Positions 6,113 through 6,663 of a DNA stretch of 6,663 bases are shown here, in pieces. The notes under the pieces were generated by a model. That model saw only the letters and a list, made by a program, of their open reading frames with translations, searched no databases and was not told the DNA's origin. The DNA comes from Bacillota bacterium (GTDB lineage: Bacteria; Bacillota; Clostridia; Lachnospirales; Lachnospiraceae), in NCBI GenBank assembly GCA_023424995.1, contig JAFADH010000310.1, positions 1-6,663 on the forward strand, given 5' to 3'. The position numbers and the translations under genes are program-made. Numbering within the stretch: the first letter of the stretch is position 1; every line of letters begins with the position of its first letter.

Positions 6113-6663
6113 ATGGACAAAAAATTATTGGCTTATGTAGGAAGCGGGGATATCACAAGGAAAGATATCGAACAATTGACTCACATTAATCTGGCTTTTG
6201 GAGGCATTGATTCCGAAGGTAATGTGTATCCCGCGGAGAACCGCAAGATATGCATGGCGGCTGAATGGAAACAATGGAATCCGGATATAAAAATAATACT
6301 GTCCATAGTAGGAAAGGATCCCCGTGCCTTTTCCCGCTGCTGCAGCCATGCTGAGCTGCGGAGGAAGGCAGCAGTCAATCTGAGTCAGGCAGTAAGCAGG
6401 TACCAGCTGGACGGGATCGACCTTGATTGGGAGTACCCCTGTGTCCCTTCGAACGGAAGCGAGGTATCCGTGTCAGACAGGGAGAATTATACTCTGTTAA
6501 TCGGTGAGATAAGGAAGGAGCTGGATAAACTAAGCCATAAGCATCATATTCTTTCCATTGCGGCAGGAGCGGATGTATATTACATACATTGTGTTGAACT
6601 TGATAAGTTAATTCATTATCTGGATTATATCTGTGTAATGACCTATGATTTAAAATGCGGTTT
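6113..6663 (+). CDS. Glycoside hydrolase family 18 (chitinase-like), N-terminal part, cut by the window end
   Basis: The frame from ATG 6113 stays open to the last base (183 whole codons). It begins with the first barrel strand, KKLLAYVGSG (3-12), then THINLAFGG (23-31), KIILSIVG (60-67), the GH18 catalytic motif DGIDLDWEYP (100-109) with D100, D103, D105 and proton donor Glu107, and VMTYD (175-179) at strand 6. Family knowledge: GH18 enzymes cleave beta-1,4-GlcNAc bonds in chitin or related glycans by substrate-assisted catalysis. The motif suggests an active enzyme, though the usual SxGG strand-3 motif reads SIVG. There is no signal peptide before the barrel, so the product would stay in the cytoplasm unless the true N-terminus differs. 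No RBS stands directly before this ATG; GGAAGGAG lies 55 bases upstream. An in-frame stop at 6071 rules out a long extension. Substrate (chitin, chitooligosaccharide, N-glycan) is undecided. Confidence 0.9.
   Translation, partial: MDKKLLAYVGSGDITRKDIEQLTHINLAFGGIDSEGNVYPAENRKICMAAEWKQWNPDIKIILSIVGKDPRAFSRCCSHAELRRKAAVNLSQAVSRYQLDGIDLDWEYPCVPSNGSEVSVSDRENYTLLIGEIRKELDKLSHKHHILSIAAGADVYYIHCVELDKLIHYLDYICVMTYDLKCG

Noticed and set aside
6067..6185. CTG-started frame 9 bases after GGAAGGAG, overlapping the GH18 start
   Set aside because: It ends after about 39 codons inside the GH18 gene in another frame, and the peptide has no recognisable feature. It is kept only as a note on the orphan Shine-Dalgarno.
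6125..6378. Two overlapping - strand open frames opposite the GH18 gene
   Set aside because: The + strand frame there carries the GH18 barrel strands; the - strand frames have no start signals or known domains.

Overview
The window looks like chromosomal DNA from a low-GC Gram-positive anaerobe. A polysaccharide-degrading Clostridia/Lachnospiraceae-type organism is my best guess, but this is inference. The reasons are strong AGGAGG-type ribosome binding sites, near-consensus sigma-A promoters, very AT-rich intergenic DNA beside moderately GC coding DNA, a MacB-type ABC protein with an enlarged extracellular domain, and fragments of carbohydrate-active proteins at both ends.

Layout, left to right. 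(1) Positions 2-118, + strand: the last 38 codons of a larger protein, resembling the end of a carbohydrate-binding/jelly-roll domain. (2) 119-453: non-coding, with two hairpins and an adjoining perfect palindrome behind that gene. (3) 454-3132, - strand: one long gene fusing an ABC ATPase to a four-helix FtsX/MacB-type permease with a very large, Met-rich extracellular domain. It has its own leader and is probably monocistronic. (4) 3214-3253: a classical intrinsic terminator for the next operon. (5) 3281-5343, - strand: a two-gene operon, a TetR-family regulator followed by a phytoene-desaturase-like FAD oxidoreductase, coupled by a 4-base ATGA overlap. A perfect TTGACA-N16-TATAAT promoter drives it, with an inverted repeat over the probable transcription start that suggests autoregulation. 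The regulator's DNA-binding domain is intact only if translation starts well upstream of the first GTG/ATG; the start expected from the Shine-Dalgarno reads ACG. (6) 5408-6112: about 700 bases of AT-rich DNA with a ~116-bp imperfect inverted repeat, a second long-range inverted repeat, a thrice-repeated AATGTTAA motif beside a + strand promoter, and a leader with a duplicated Shine-Dalgarno block and an 18-codon ORF. (7) 6113 to the window end, + strand: the N-terminal part of a family 18 glycoside hydrolase with an intact DxxDxDxE motif and no signal peptide.

The - strand genes do not form one pathway that I can name. The TetR/oxidoreductase pair looks like an inducible operon responding to a hydrophobic ligand or substrate. 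The ABC protein is probably an efflux, envelope-stress or mechanotransmission machine. The flanking + strand genes point to polysaccharide breakdown. I do not see CRISPR, rRNA, tRNA, a transposase or phage genes. The most useful second-look items are the TetR start codon, its operator/promoter layout, and the leader and inverted-repeat DNA before the GH18 gene. I cannot demonstrate a wholly new system here.
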